A stretch of 64,000 nucleotides of DNA from the NCBI RefSeq assembly GCF_021728395.1, contig NZ_JAKKCM010000001.1, positions 62,001 to 126,000 on the forward strand. The letters are read 5' to 3'. This document shows, piece by piece, positions 17,727-26,140 of the stretch. Every line of letters begins with the position of its first letter. The first letter of the stretch is position 1. Origin of the DNA: Vibrio sp. J1-1. Its GTDB lineage: Bacteria; Pseudomonadota; Gammaproteobacteria; Enterobacterales; Vibrionaceae. The notes under the pieces were generated by a model. It saw nothing but the letters and a program-made list of their open reading frames with translations. It did no database searches and had not been told where the DNA came from. The position numbers and the translations under genes are program-made.

Positions 17727-19421
17727 ATGACCGCAATCATTGATCAATGGCTAGCACGAGACCCCGATCCTAAGACTCGTGAAGAGCTGCAACACCTCGT
17801 CGATACAAATGATCAGCAAGAGATCAACGACCGATTTGGTTCACGCCTTGCTTTTGGTACTGCAGGACTGCGAGGAAAAGTTGGCGCAGGTCCAAACCGT
17901 ATGAACCGACTGGTCATCCAAGAAACCGCAACCGGGCTTGGCCATTACTTGATTGAACAAGTACAAGATGCAACATCGCGTGGCGTTGTTATTGGATATG
18001 ATGGTCGACCAGACTCCAAACAGTTCGCGCACGATACTGCCTCTGTTCTGACCGCACTTGGTATTAAGGTTTATCTGACTCATAAAGTGGCAGCAACGCC
18101 AATCGTTGCTTTTGGTGTACGTACACTGAACGCTGCCGCTGCCGTTGTCGTAACAGCTAGTCACAATCCACCGGAATACAATGGTTTTAAAGTCTACTGG
18201 GAGAATGGCGCGCAAATTATCCCACCACAAGATTCCGGGATTGCGGCTGAGATAAACCAAGCAACGACCAAGCCTTTACCGCTGATGTCATTAGATAGTG
18301 CAAAACAACAAGGGTTGCTGGTGTGGCTAGAAGATGACTACTACCAAACCTATCGCCAAACCATGAACGAAAACGCGTTGCTAACACCAGATTCCAGCAC
18401 CGATATTTCTATCGCTTACACTGCTATGCATGGGGTCGGCGCCGATATGGCGGAGACGCTTTTGGCTGATGCCGGATTCAAGAAAGTGGCGAGTGTAACA
18501 GAGCAGCGTGAACCCGATGGCACCTTCCCGACTGTTAACTTCCCTAATCCTGAAGAAGCTGGTGCAATGGACATGGTGATGGCGCTGGGTAAATCGGTAG
18601 ATGCCGATATCGCGTGTGCCAACGACCCGGATGCAGACCGTTTTGCAGTCGCGGTTAAACGCCCTGATGGTGAGTATCAAATGCTCACTGGTGACCAGGT
18701 CGGCTCGCTATTTGGTGATTACTTGCTAGAGCAACAACCAAACGCACTGGTTGGTAATACCATTGTATCTTCCCGCCTGTTAAACAGCATTGCCAAAGTT
18801 CATGGCGCGGAATACTACCAAACCCTAACTGGCTTTAAATGGCTGACCAATGTTGCCATGGCTAAAGAAACGGAGCAAAACCCATTCCTATTTGCTTACG
18901 AAGAAGCTCTGGGTTACACCGTTGGTAATAAAGTTTGGGATAAGGATGGCCTGTCTGCGCTCGTTGCCTTCGCTCAGCTTACAGGAAAGCTGAAAGCGCA
19001 AGGCCAAACGCTATGGGACAAACTGGAAGCGCTTTACCGTCAGCACGGATTTTACTTCAACGCACAGCGCAGTATTGCGTTAGATCCAAAGTCGCCACCT
19101 ATCGGTGACAAACTACGTGCAACGCCACCAAATGATATCGCAGGGAAAAAAATAACAATAACCGAAGATTTAAAGACATCCGTGAGGACCTATGACGACG
19201 GTTCAGAAGAAGCGATCGATTTACCTTCAAGTGATGTACTGATCTACCATCTCGACGATCAATCCCGCGTGATAGTACGTCCTTCCGGAACTGAGCCTAA
19301 ATTGAAATGTTACTACGAAGTCATCACTGACTTTCCAGATAACATGAACTACGAACAAGCCCAGCAAGTCGCAGAAGCGAAGATGAACGAGCTTATCGAC
19401 GCTCACCAAAAAAGCTTGTAA
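17727..19421 (+). CDS. Phospho-sugar mutase (phosphoglucomutase/phosphomannomutase)
   Basis: A 564-residue alpha-D-phosphohexomutase that interconverts hexose 1- and 6-phosphates. The four family sites are visible: the phosphoserine loop TASHNPPEYNGFKVYWENG read as TASHNPPEYNGFKVY, the metal loop DPDADRFAVAV, the sugar-binding EEALGYTVG region, and the phosphate-binding RPSGTEPKLKCYYEV. The early RFGSRLAFGTAGLRG and the length place it in the PGM2-like group (about 560-580 residues) and not the shorter GlmM or ManB groups. Substrate preference cannot be decided from motifs. A strong terminator follows. Confidence 0.92.
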   Translation: MTAIIDQWLARDPDPKTREELQHLVDTNDQQEINDRFGSRLAFGTAGLRGKVGAGPNRMNRLVIQETATGLGHYLIEQVQDATSRGVVIGYDGRPDSKQFAHDTASVLTALGIKVYLTHKVAATPIVAFGVRTLNAAAAVVVTASHNPPEYNGFKVYWENGAQIIPPQDSGIAAEINQATTKPLPLMSLDSAKQQGLLVWLEDDYYQTYRQTMNENALLTPDSSTDISIAYTAMHGVGADMAETLLADAGFKKVASVTEQREPDGTFPTVNFPNPEEAGAMDMVMALGKSVDADIACANDPDADRFAVAVKRPDGEYQMLTGDQVGSLFGDYLLEQQPNALVGNTIVSSRLLNSIAKVHGAEYYQTLTGFKWLTNVAMAKETEQNPFLFAYEEALGYTVGNKVWDKDGLSALVAFAQLTGKLKAQGQTLWDKLEALYRQHGFYFNAQRSIALDPKSPPIGDKLRATPPNDIAGKKITITEDLKTSVRTYDDGSEEAIDLPSSDVLIYHLDDQSRVIVRPSGTEPKLKCYYEVITDFPDNMNYEQAQQVAEAKMNELIDAHQKSL

Positions 19422-19448
19422 GTAAAGAGCATTAGACTCTAAAACAAA

Positions 19449-19477
19449 AACAGCCAGCAATCACTGCTGGCTGTTTC
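19449..19477 (+). terminator. Bidirectional terminator
   Basis: A 10-bp stem ACAGCCAGCA/TGCTGGCTGT with loop ATCAC and a following T-run lies between the mutase and the convergent LysE-family gene. Confidence 0.9.
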
Positions 19478-19493
19478 TTCGTATGTGAAAATG

Positions 19494-20126
19494 TTATAGA
19501 ACGAAACTACTCAACATCCACAACGCCAGTATCACAAACACCAACCCCATTAGTTTGTGTTGGTACATGCGGAATTTATCATTTTCAATCAGCCCCTTAC
19601 CTACACTGCCAGCCAAAGCTACAAGTAACAGATTAAACAATAGACCCATAACATTAAGTAGCAAGCCAAGCGCTAACATTTGCTCACCAGATGTCGCCGT
19701 AATGTTGTTTGACACAAACTGTGGCAAGAACATAACAAAAAACACTAATGCTTTTGGGTTGAGTAAATTACTCATCAAGGCTCGCTGATAATAGGTCGTC
19801 GCCATTTTGCTCATTTGATCAAGTTCTGGCGCGGAAGAGGCTTGTGCTCTCATACAGTCCCATCCCATTTTTAACAAGTAAGCGCCGCCCAGTAAATGCA
19901 GCACCTTCAGCGCAACCGGACTCATGGCGACAAGTGTAGAGACTCCCATCGCAGCCAACAGGGTTAAAATGACACCTGAGGTCGCATTGCCAAGGCTAGC
20001 AAACAGTCCAACTTTTTTGCCATAGCTCATGCTTGAACTGGCAATCAATAACATATCAGGGCCTGGTAACATTAACAGCGCGATAACCGCGGTGAGATAA
20101 ACCGGAAGTACAACTAAATCAATCAT
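19494..20126 (-). CDS. LysE/RhtB-family amino-acid exporter
   Basis: The 210-residue product has about six helices and the LysE/RhtB hallmark LLMLPGPDMLLIASSSMSYG read as LMLPGPDMLLIA, then GLFASLGNATSG and LLGGAYLLKMGWDCMRA, and NLLNPKALVFFVMFLPQF in the second half. Such proteins export amino acids or their derivatives. An upstream in-frame ATG at 20165 would add 13 residues that do not fit the family start; I prefer 20126, although neither has a strong ribosome site. The gene is divergent from an AraC-type regulator. Confidence 0.85.
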   Translation of the reverse strand: MIDLVVLPVYLTAVIALLMLPGPDMLLIASSSMSYGKKVGLFASLGNATSGVILTLLAAMGVSTLVAMSPVALKVLHLLGGAYLLKMGWDCMRAQASSAPELDQMSKMATTYYQRALMSNLLNPKALVFFVMFLPQFVSNNITATSGEQMLALGLLLNVMGLLFNLLLVALAGSVGKGLIENDKFRMYQHKLMGLVFVILALWMLSSFVL

Positions 20127-20372
20127 TGAGGAAAAAGGAACACAATAAAAATGGAGGCGGATCATATATCATTAAAATGACAAAAAACAACAAATATGTT
20201 CCGTCCAGAATTACTTAAGCAATACAATAATTCGCCAATAGCACATAAAGCAAACCATTAACTCTCCATCAATATCCACAACTTTTTAAAACACATAGCA
20301 ATTTTGTACAAAAATGAGCACGATAGATCCGGTACACTCACCAATTGTAACTCCTGAGTACTATGAGAGATC

Positions 20373-21200
20373 ATGAAACAGAAGAATAAGGAAATAGCGA
20401 CATTCAAGATTGCTCAAGAATTGGGAGGCTTAGAGCTGCTTGATGCAAAGTATGAGAAACAGCATTTTTCTCGTCATAGTCACGAAGGCTATACCATCGG
20501 AGTGATTGAAAAGGGCGCACAAAAGTTCTTCCGTACTGGCGGGAACCACATAGCGCCACAAGACAGCATCATCTTGATTAATGCTGATGAAGTACATAGT
20601 GGCCACTCAGCTTCAGAAGGAGGCTGGGAATACAAAGCCATGTACCCTGTCCCTGAGCAGTTTCAAACTTTGGGACAAGAGCTTTCCTCTCCTAACATCT
20701 CACTGCCCTACTTTCCTCAGCCCGTTGTGTACGATCCGGTACTCGCGAATCAGCTACGTCTGGTTTTTGACATATTGGACAAATCTGACAATCGACTGCT
20801 GAGAGAGACTTTGGTATATGGCACCCTCATCAAGCTAGCAAGTAAACACAGTACCCACCGGGCTCCACTGCAACAATCGACGAAAGCACAAAAACAAGTG
20901 ACGTTAGTTAAAGAGTTTTTAGAAGACTTTCCTCAATCTGATGTATCTTTGGAGGAATTAGCCAAACTCGCTGCGCTAAGCCCATTCCATTTACTCAGAG
21001 AGTTTCAAAAACAGTTTGGCTTCCCACCTCATGCTTTTCAGATTCAACAACGTTTACGAATGGCAAAGCAACTACTGAAACAAGGAAGGAAAATTTCTGA
21101 TGTCGCTCAAGAGTGTGGCTTTCATGACCAGAGTCATTTACATCGCCACTTTAAAAAAGCAATGGGAGTAACCCCCGGTCAATACACCCGCTATTGTTAA
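20373..21200 (+). CDS. AraC-family transcriptional regulator with cupin sensor
   Basis: This 275-residue regulator has an N-terminal cupin (HFSRHSHEGYTIGVIEKGAQ, then PQDSIILINADEVHSG) and a C-terminal pair of helix-turn-helix motifs (LEELAKLAALSPFHLLREFQ and KISDVAQECGFHDQSHLHRHF) ending KKAMGVTPGQYTR. It lies between a divergent LysE exporter and an AzlCD exporter pair 84 bp downstream, so it probably controls one or both in response to a small molecule. Regulators of this type are common next to AzlCD and LysE genes. Confidence 0.92.
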   Translation: MKQKNKEIATFKIAQELGGLELLDAKYEKQHFSRHSHEGYTIGVIEKGAQKFFRTGGNHIAPQDSIILINADEVHSGHSASEGGWEYKAMYPVPEQFQTLGQELSSPNISLPYFPQPVVYDPVLANQLRLVFDILDKSDNRLLRETLVYGTLIKLASKHSTHRAPLQQSTKAQKQVTLVKEFLEDFPQSDVSLEELAKLAALSPFHLLREFQKQFGFPPHAFQIQQRLRMAKQLLKQGRKISDVAQECGFHDQSHLHRHFKKAMGVTPGQYTRYC

Positions 21201-21284
21201 TCTCAGCAAATTTGTACAAGGCGCGTAATCGTATTCACGCTACTTTCAGGATACCCCTGAACACTGAAAAAATAAGAAAATACA

Positions 21285-21998
21285 ATGGAAAACACTTCGC
21301 CTTTAGAAGCACAATCAAAAACCGCACTGTTTTGGCAAGGCACGATAGCCATGATGCCACTGAGCATTGCCGTACTTCCTTGGGGGCTGCTCGCTGGCTC
21401 ATTTGCGATAGATACAGGCCTCACTCCACTTGAAGGACAAGCGCTGTCGGCGATCCTATTTGCAGGCTCCGCGCAACTGGTTGCGATGGGGATGATAAAA
21501 GCTGGTGCTGGATTAACAACCATGTTGTTAACGACTTTTTTTATTACTTCCAGACACTTTCTGTATAGCGTTTCTATGCGCAGTAAGATCTCCCAACTTC
21601 CTTTAAAGTGGCGTCTTCCTCTCGGTTTTCTACTCACCGATGAGCTATTTGCCATTGTTGGTCATCACTCAGATAAGCAGTTTAACCGCTGGTACGCACT
21701 TGGTGCTGGCTTAAGCTTTTACCTATTTTGGAATGCGGCCACTCTAACAGGCATTGTGGCGGGAAGCATGATCCCCGAGTTGAATGAAATGGGGCTTGAA
21801 TTTGCCGTTGCTGCGACGTTTATTGCGATCGTCGTACCAACCATAAAAAATGCAGCAGTACTGGCCAGTGTCGTCATTGCATTGGTAAGTTCCGTCGCTC
21901 TAGCCTATTACCAAGTCGAAGGAAGTCTGATGATTTCAAGCATTTTGGCCATGCTAACCGGATACTTTGTGGAACAGTTTACGGAGAAAAACTCATGA
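21285..21998 (+). CDS. AzlC-family branched-chain amino acid exporter, large subunit
   Basis: The 237-residue polytopic protein has the AzlC signature PLSIAVLPWGLLAGSFAIDTGL read as LPWGLLAGSFAI, and FAGSAQLVAMGMIKAG and TSRHFLYSVSMRSKIS. AzlC with AzlD exports branched-chain amino acids or analogues in Bacillus and relatives. The next gene overlaps by 4 bp (ATGA), as usual for the pair. The AraC-type gene upstream probably regulates it. Confidence 0.92.
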   Translation: MENTSPLEAQSKTALFWQGTIAMMPLSIAVLPWGLLAGSFAIDTGLTPLEGQALSAILFAGSAQLVAMGMIKAGAGLTTMLLTTFFITSRHFLYSVSMRSKISQLPLKWRLPLGFLLTDELFAIVGHHSDKQFNRWYALGAGLSFYLFWNAATLTGIVAGSMIPELNEMGLEFAVAATFIAIVVPTIKNAAVLASVVIALVSSVALAYYQVEGSLMISSILAMLTGYFVEQFTEKNS

Positions 21999-22306
21999 TT
22001 ATGTTATCGATCTTACTGATGACGGCGCTTGTATTCACCAGCCGATACTTGTTTCTTGAGCCTAAACTGCCAATTCGACTCGGCGTACGCACGCAAAAGG
22101 TTTTGAGTTACGCGAGCCCTGCTGTGCTGACAGCCATTTGGGCTCCTATTGTTTTTATTCCGGAAGGTGAACTCGGACTAAGCTTACAAAATCCATTTTT
22201 GCTCGCCGCCATTATCGCCGTTTTAATCGCTTATCTGACCAAAAACGTGTTGATGACAACGATTGTCAGTATGGTTGCGTTTCTCCTTCTGAGAGTACTG
22301 CTTTAA
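21995..22306 (+). CDS. AzlD-family small exporter subunit
   Basis: This 103-residue protein has four short helices and the AzlD features LVFTSRYLFLEPKLPIR, LSYASPAVLTAIWAPIVF and AYLTKNVLMTTIVSM. It overlaps azlC-like by 4 bp and ends 4 bases past the end of the convergent FAH gene. It is the obligate partner of the larger subunit. Confidence 0.9.
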   Translation: MIMLSILLMTALVFTSRYLFLEPKLPIRLGVRTQKVLSYASPAVLTAIWAPIVFIPEGELGLSLQNPFLLAAIIAVLIAYLTKNVLMTTIVSMVAFLLLRVLL

Positions 22307-22917
22307 TCTGCGACCCACTCAGTTTCAATCAAGGTGACGTCGCCGCATTTTAGGCGACCGAGAAAAACGTCACCTTGATGAACTTCTCCAACACCTTTTG
22401 GTGTACCTGTCATGATAACATCCCCATCTTCCAGACGGGTGTAGCTACTCAGCTCATCCAGAATAGTAAAAGGGGGATATAGCATCTGCTTTACGTGCCC
22501 TTTTTGTACATGAACACAATTGATCAAAAGTTCGAGATTCAGATCGTTTATATCTATCCCTTCAAGAGAAACAAAGCGGCTGAACACAACAGAGCCATCA
22601 AATGCCTTTGCACGTTCCCAAGGTAGTCCCTGCTTTTTCAAAGTCGATTGTAAGCCGCGCTTAGTCAGATCCAACCCTAAACCGACCGCTGCATATTGGC
22701 CATTTTGAATTAAAAAACAAATTTCAGCTTCGTAATGCAGAGTTTCTTGATGAAATGAATGCAAGGTTGCAGAAACGGACGATGAAGGCTTATTAAATAC
22801 CACCATCTGTTCTGGTACCGCATTATCAAGCTCATGTATGTGCTCGATATAGTTGCGACCTACGCAAAGCACTTTACCGACCTTAACTTTCTTTTCTTCG
22901 ACCTGAATTTCACTCAT
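22303..22917 (-). CDS. Fumarylacetoacetate hydrolase-family protein
   Basis: The 204-residue protein is a FAH-fold enzyme. It has VLCVGRNYIEHIHEL, VVFNKPSSSVSATL, a metal-site HYEAEICFLI, DLTKRGLQSTLKKQGLPWERAKAFDGS read as PWERAKAFDGS, and VIMTGTPKGVGEVHQGD. The two metal-binding acidic residues (EAE) and DLT are retained, so it could hydrolyse a C-C bond or decarboxylate a dicarbonyl; the substrate is not clear. It starts at ATG 22917 with AGGGA seven bases upstream; a longer form from 22941 lacks such a site. Similar proteins include oxaloacetate decarboxylase/acylpyruvase. Confidence 0.88.
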   Translation of the reverse strand: MSEIQVEEKKVKVGKVLCVGRNYIEHIHELDNAVPEQMVVFNKPSSSVSATLHSFHQETLHYEAEICFLIQNGQYAAVGLGLDLTKRGLQSTLKKQGLPWERAKAFDGSVVFSRFVSLEGIDINDLNLELLINCVHVQKGHVKQMLYPPFTILDELSSYTRLEDGDVIMTGTPKGVGEVHQGDVFLGRLKCGDVTLIETEWVAD

Positions 22918-23240
22918 TGCTCGTCCCTGCAAAACATACATAAATTCTTAGAGTTAACGACACTTAATCGCATACCCGCTTTTTAAAATCAAGCACTTCA
23001 GCTCATTTTGAGTTTTGTGTCACCAATCTGAAACAGACCGTTTGTGATTCACGTTATTCAATTTGAAAGGCGATGTTTTGATATTGATGAAAACATCGAA
23101 AAGTCAGTAATTTACTAGCAACAAAACTTAAATAGAATCATCACGGAACAGAAATCTATCTTTCATTTTCACCGTTTACCTTAGCGTCATCAACACATCA
23201 GGCAAGAAAGCCCATTTATAACAAACAAGGTATTAAGATA
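22918..23240. other. Promoter region of the porin gene
   Basis: This gap of about 320 bp lies between the divergent FAH and porin genes. It is AT-rich, with no ORF. A half-site TGTGA at 23043-23047 hints at CRP but the second half is absent. A long leader is usual for regulated porins. Confidence 0.35.
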
Positions 23241-24209
23241 ATGAAAAAAGCAGCACTCACTACTGCAATTCTATCAGCATTGGTAACAGCGCCATCTTTC
23301 GCAGCAACGGTTTACCAAAACGACGGCACTGAGCTAAAAGTCGGTGGTCGTGTTGAGTTTCGCGGTGACTTCATCGGTTCAGGCGGTGCAGAAGTTGATG
23401 GTTCAATGGAAGATAAAAGCCGCGCTCGTCTTAACCTAAAAGGGAAAGCAGACATTGGTAACGGTCTTTCTGCATTCGGTGTTTACGAAGCAGAGCAGAA
23501 AACTGGCAAGAGTGAGTTCAAAAACCGTTACATGTACGCTGGTGTCGATTCAAATGCAGGTGCTTTCTCAGTAGGTCGTCAAGACATGGCTGCTGTAATC
23601 ATCTCTGATATGACGGATATCACTGAGTTTTCTGGTGTTCAACAAGTTATCGATTCATCTTCTGACAAGCAAGACAGCGTATTCGCCTACCGTGGTGAGT
23701 TCGACGCACTACAACTACAAGCGACTTACCAAGCAAACTCAGATGATAACCAAGACAAATACGGTATCTCTGGTATGTACTCTCTGCCAATGGGTCTAGA
23801 CCTGGGGCTTGCATACTCGGGCGGTGATGTTGACGCAGACAACTCTGAAGACCAAATCCTTGGTGGTATCGCTTACTCTATGGATAACCTTTACCTTGCA
23901 GGTACTTACTCACAAGGCCAGCTATCTGATTCTGAAGACTTCACTGCTTATGAATTAGTCGCGAGCTACAAAGTGGCTAGCAAGGTAACCATTGCTGGTA
24001 TGTACACATTCCAAGAAAACGATCCGGACGGCGCGAGCAAATACGATGACGTCGACGGTTTCGAGCTAGTTGGTTACTACAAACTGAACAGCAACTTCCG
24101 TACTTACCTTTCTTACTACTTCAACCAGCTTGATGAAGTGAAAGATGCAGAAGGTCTAGTTGTAGAAGGTGAAGATACACTGCGTCTAGGTGTACGTTAC
24201 GATTTCTAA
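23241..24209 (+). CDS. General porin, 16-strand beta-barrel type
   Basis: A 322-residue outer-membrane porin. It has a signal peptide (MKKAALTTAILSALVTAPSFA), the porin start ATVYQNDGTELKVGGRVEF, the constriction-loop style sequence with VGRQDMAAVIISDMTDITEF, and ends RLGVRYDF with the C-terminal phenylalanine needed by the BAM machine. It is acidic overall, as in marine porins. The codon use is strongly biased to frequent codons, suggesting high expression. A terminator follows. It resembles the OmpC/OmpU-like porins of vibrios, but I do not claim a specific name. Confidence 0.9.
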   Translation: MKKAALTTAILSALVTAPSFAATVYQNDGTELKVGGRVEFRGDFIGSGGAEVDGSMEDKSRARLNLKGKADIGNGLSAFGVYEAEQKTGKSEFKNRYMYAGVDSNAGAFSVGRQDMAAVIISDMTDITEFSGVQQVIDSSSDKQDSVFAYRGEFDALQLQATYQANSDDNQDKYGISGMYSLPMGLDLGLAYSGGDVDADNSEDQILGGIAYSMDNLYLAGTYSQGQLSDSEDFTAYELVASYKVASKVTIAGMYTFQENDPDGASKYDDVDGFELVGYYKLNSNFRTYLSYYFNQLDEVKDAEGLVVEGEDTLRLGVRYDF

Positions 24210-24235
24210 TTCTCTCTTGTCCTAGAGCGAGTCTT

Positions 24236-24263
24236 TGGCCGGCATCTTTGTCGGCCATTTTTT
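24236..24263 (+). terminator. Rho-independent terminator of the porin gene
   Basis: A 6-bp GC-rich stem TGGCCG/CGGCCA with a ten-base loop is followed by six T residues. Confidence 0.85.
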
Positions 24264-24386
24264 GTTTCATAAGAGTGGTTTTCCAAATACCACCTTAACT
24301 ACTTTCATTAACTTACGCTGTTTATTCCCTTACGTTCTTCCTATCCCTGCCCCGTTATAATGCAACTTCTCACAGACTTAGTGCAC

Positions 24387-24400
24387 ACCTCCAAAGAGGT
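24387..24400 (+). promoter_or_regulatory. Dyad ACCTC-CAAA-GAGGT, possible enhancer-binding site
   Basis: This perfect 5-bp inverted repeat with 4-base spacer is centred about 79 bases upstream of the predicted sigma-54 start at 24473, the usual distance for a bacterial enhancer-binding protein. It does not match the LuxO or NtrC consensus that I know. No other copy was searched. Confidence 0.4.
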
Positions 24401-24445
24401 ACAGGAGCTAAAAATAAATATCCTTATATATCAGCAAGATAAAAG

Positions 24446-24462
24446 TTGGCACGCGAACTGCA
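24446..24462 (+). promoter_or_regulatory. Sigma-54 (-24/-12) promoter
   Basis: TTGGCAC-GCGAA-CTGCA has GG at 24448-24449 and GC at 24460-24461, exactly 12 bases apart, matching the RpoN consensus TGGCAC-N5-TTGC with one mismatch. The predicted start is near 24473. Confidence 0.72.
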
Positions 24463-24472
24463 ATATAGATAT

Positions 24473-24575
24473 TGCAAATGCATGGCAGCGTTTGTGCTTC
24501 TCGTTCTTTGTACCTGTTTTAACAGGCACGTCCTTTGAATTGGTAATGTGGCCTCCCTATGGGAGGCATTTTTTT
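24473..24575 (+). ncRNA. Probable sigma-54-dependent small RNA, about 103 nt
   Basis: The RNA starts 12 bases after the -12 element and ends in a strong terminator: stem GCCTCCC/GGGAGGC (24551-24557, 24561-24567), loop TAT, then A and seven T. A middle hairpin GTACCTGT-TTTA-ACAGGCAC (24517-24536) adds structure, and a pyrimidine-rich stretch between (GCTTCTCGTTCTTTG) is a candidate target-binding site. It contains no Qrr core that I can recognise (no GGGTCACCTAGCCAACTGAC). The 82-codon reading frame through it has no ribosome site and unnatural composition. It lies alone between the porin terminator and the glutaredoxin gene. RNA identity is inference. Confidence 0.65.
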
Positions 24576-24787
24576 ATTGGCGCTTTTTGTTGGCGTAAAG
24601 GCCAATAGCACGTATGCTCCACAATACCGTCACCCAAAAATATTCAATATAATCCAGTGACTTCACGGATACTCACCACATGTTTGGTCGAGATCATACA
24701 TTCAGAAACAAAAAATACATATTGAATTGAAAGAAAAATCCCGCTTTTGAGTTCTATATTTTCAGAGAAGAAAATGAGGAGCGTCGC

Positions 24788-25402
24788 ATGACACAACCAA
24801 TCAAAATTACACTCTATCGTTGGGCAGGAAGTTGGGGGCCTTTCAAAGTGAACATCCCTTGCGGAGAATGTACGCTAACCCACGATATTTTGACCGATAC
24901 TTTTGAAAATGAGCTGTTAGATGTGCCCGTAGAGCTGGAAGTAAAAGATTGGTTATCCCACTGGTGGGAGCCGTTGAAAGCCGGTGCCTGGCACGCTCCT
25001 ATCCTCTTAGTAGAAGGTAAAGTGATCAGCCAAGGAGAAGCATTAAATCGAGGTGTATTAATACAATCGGTTATTTCTGAGTGGGTTAAACGAGATAGTC
25101 TTAAAGGAAATATTGTTTACGGGAAGGCTACGTGTCCACATTGTAAGAAAGCCAAGCAACTGCTTGATGATGCAGGTATCTCATACCAATATTACGATGT
25201 CGTGAAAAACAGTGCCGCGCTTTATAGAATGATCCCGGAAGTGAAAGCCATCATAGGTGAAAAAACACCCGTCACTGTGCCTCAGATCTGGCTAGAAAGT
25301 AAGTATATCGGAGGTGCTGATAGTCTGGAAAAGTATTTAGTAGCAAAGGGGCTTGATAAAGTCCCAAATAATGTTGTCGAGATACCGAGTCAGTCCGCGT
25401 AG
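24788..25402 (+). CDS. Two-domain glutaredoxin protein
   Basis: The 204-residue protein has an N-terminal thioredoxin-like domain (about residues 1-100) with a CGEC pair (NIPCGECTLTHDIL) and WHAPILLVEGKVISQGEAL, the typical end of that fold. A second, classical glutaredoxin domain (about 108-190) has CPHC (YGKATCPHCKKAKQLLDDAG), the TVPQIW cis-proline site and YIGGADSLEKYL. The ATG has GGAG seven bases upstream. It is probably a cytosolic thiol reductase using glutathione; the first domain may bind a partner or cofactor. Domain count is clear; the function of the first is not known to me. Confidence 0.87.
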   Translation: MTQPIKITLYRWAGSWGPFKVNIPCGECTLTHDILTDTFENELLDVPVELEVKDWLSHWWEPLKAGAWHAPILLVEGKVISQGEALNRGVLIQSVISEWVKRDSLKGNIVYGKATCPHCKKAKQLLDDAGISYQYYDVVKNSAALYRMIPEVKAIIGEKTPVTVPQIWLESKYIGGADSLEKYLVAKGLDKVPNNVVEIPSQSA

Positions 25403-25493
25403 TCTTACGTTGGTCCGAAACCTTTGCCTATCTATATCGGTCACTGACTGTGATTGATATTGTTTGTAAAAGCGCTGAAGTAATTATGAAAAC

Positions 25494-25525
25494 AAAAAGC
25501 CCTGATTAAGTAATCAGGGCTTTTT
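25494..25525. terminator. Bidirectional terminator
   Basis: A long stem AGCCCTGATTA/TAATCAGGGCT flanked by A- and T-runs on opposite sides lies between the glutaredoxin gene and the convergent 44-codon gene, and can serve both. Confidence 0.92.
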
Positions 25526-25528
25526 GTA

Positions 25529-25663
25529 TTAATTCGCTAGCTTTTTCACTAAACGAGAAAGAGTAGAAGCTTTTTTCTTCTTCGTCTTGCCGTGAAGTGC
25601 TTTGTGCATTGCATCTTTAGCAATCATTTGACCAATGTAAGCGCCACCAAGTTCGTTTGTCAT
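25529..25663 (-). CDS. Small basic protein, 44 residues
   Basis: This reading frame has an excellent ribosome site (AGGAGAAGGTC then ATG) and ends at the bidirectional terminator. The product begins MTNELGGAYIGQMIAKDAMH, has a lysine cluster (KTKKKK) and ends SRLVKKLAN; it is basic, with an amphipathic helix likely at each end. I do not recognise it. A nucleic-acid or membrane-surface role is possible. No cysteine or signal peptide. The signals for expression are stronger than for its function. Confidence 0.75.
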   Translation of the reverse strand: MTNELGGAYIGQMIAKDAMHKALHGKTKKKKASTLSRLVKKLAN

Positions 25664-25792
25664 GACCTTCTCCTGAAGTTATCACTCTTGTTTATGTGGT
25701 AATATTACACCACATAAAGACAAAAACAAGATCTAAATCACACTATTTTGTAATTAAATTCCAACCCAAACTAACCTGGACACACATTTAAC

Positions 25793-26140
25793 TTAGCGTT
25801 TTGGCTGTTGGTAGGTTTTACCCGCCGCAACATAAGTATCTTTCTGTTTGATTTCAAAGAAGGTTTCAAAGAACCAAGCGGCAAACTTGATTAAATGATC
25901 GCCCTCATTCATGACATGTTCAACATACTCTTGCTCTTCACCAGACTCGTCTTCTTGAGTTGTCATATGGTAAATACGCTTTTCACCATCGACTTCCGCA
26001 AGACCGAACTGACCAGTCAGAGACTCCGCCGCTTGTGCAACTTCCTCTTCTTCAGAAGCTTTTAATAACTCAAGTGCCTTAGGCATGTTTTCTTGCTGGA
26101 CAATTTCTTTCACCAGCGTTTCAAATTCGCTTTGTTGCAT
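25793..26140 (-). CDS. Hypothetical acidic protein, 115 residues
   Basis: The protein is acidic and helical, with two parts: a first half with glutamate runs (ASEEEEVAQAAESL) and a second half with aromatic residues (LIKFAAWFFETFFEIKQ). No signal peptide or membrane segment. The gene is monocistronic, with AGGTG nearby before the ATG. I do not recognise a family; it is a plausible cytoplasmic Vibrio hypothetical. Codon use resembles that of the neighbours. Confidence 0.75.
   Translation of the reverse strand: MQQSEFETLVKEIVQQENMPKALELLKASEEEEVAQAAESLTGQFGLAEVDGEKRIYHMTTQEDESGEEQEYVEHVMNEGDHLIKFAAWFFETFFEIKQKDTYVAAGKTYQQPKR

Noticed and set aside
24473..24575. Qrr-type quorum-sensing sRNA
   Set aside because: The sigma-54 promoter suggested Qrr, but the conserved Qrr core and stem sequences are not present.
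24360..24608. 82-codon plus-strand reading frame over the sRNA region
   Set aside because: It has no ribosome site, runs through a sigma-54 promoter, two hairpins and a terminator, and its composition (W/F/C-rich end) is not protein-like. A 14-codon frame from the ATG at 24478 starts only five bases after the predicted transcript start and has no ribosome site.
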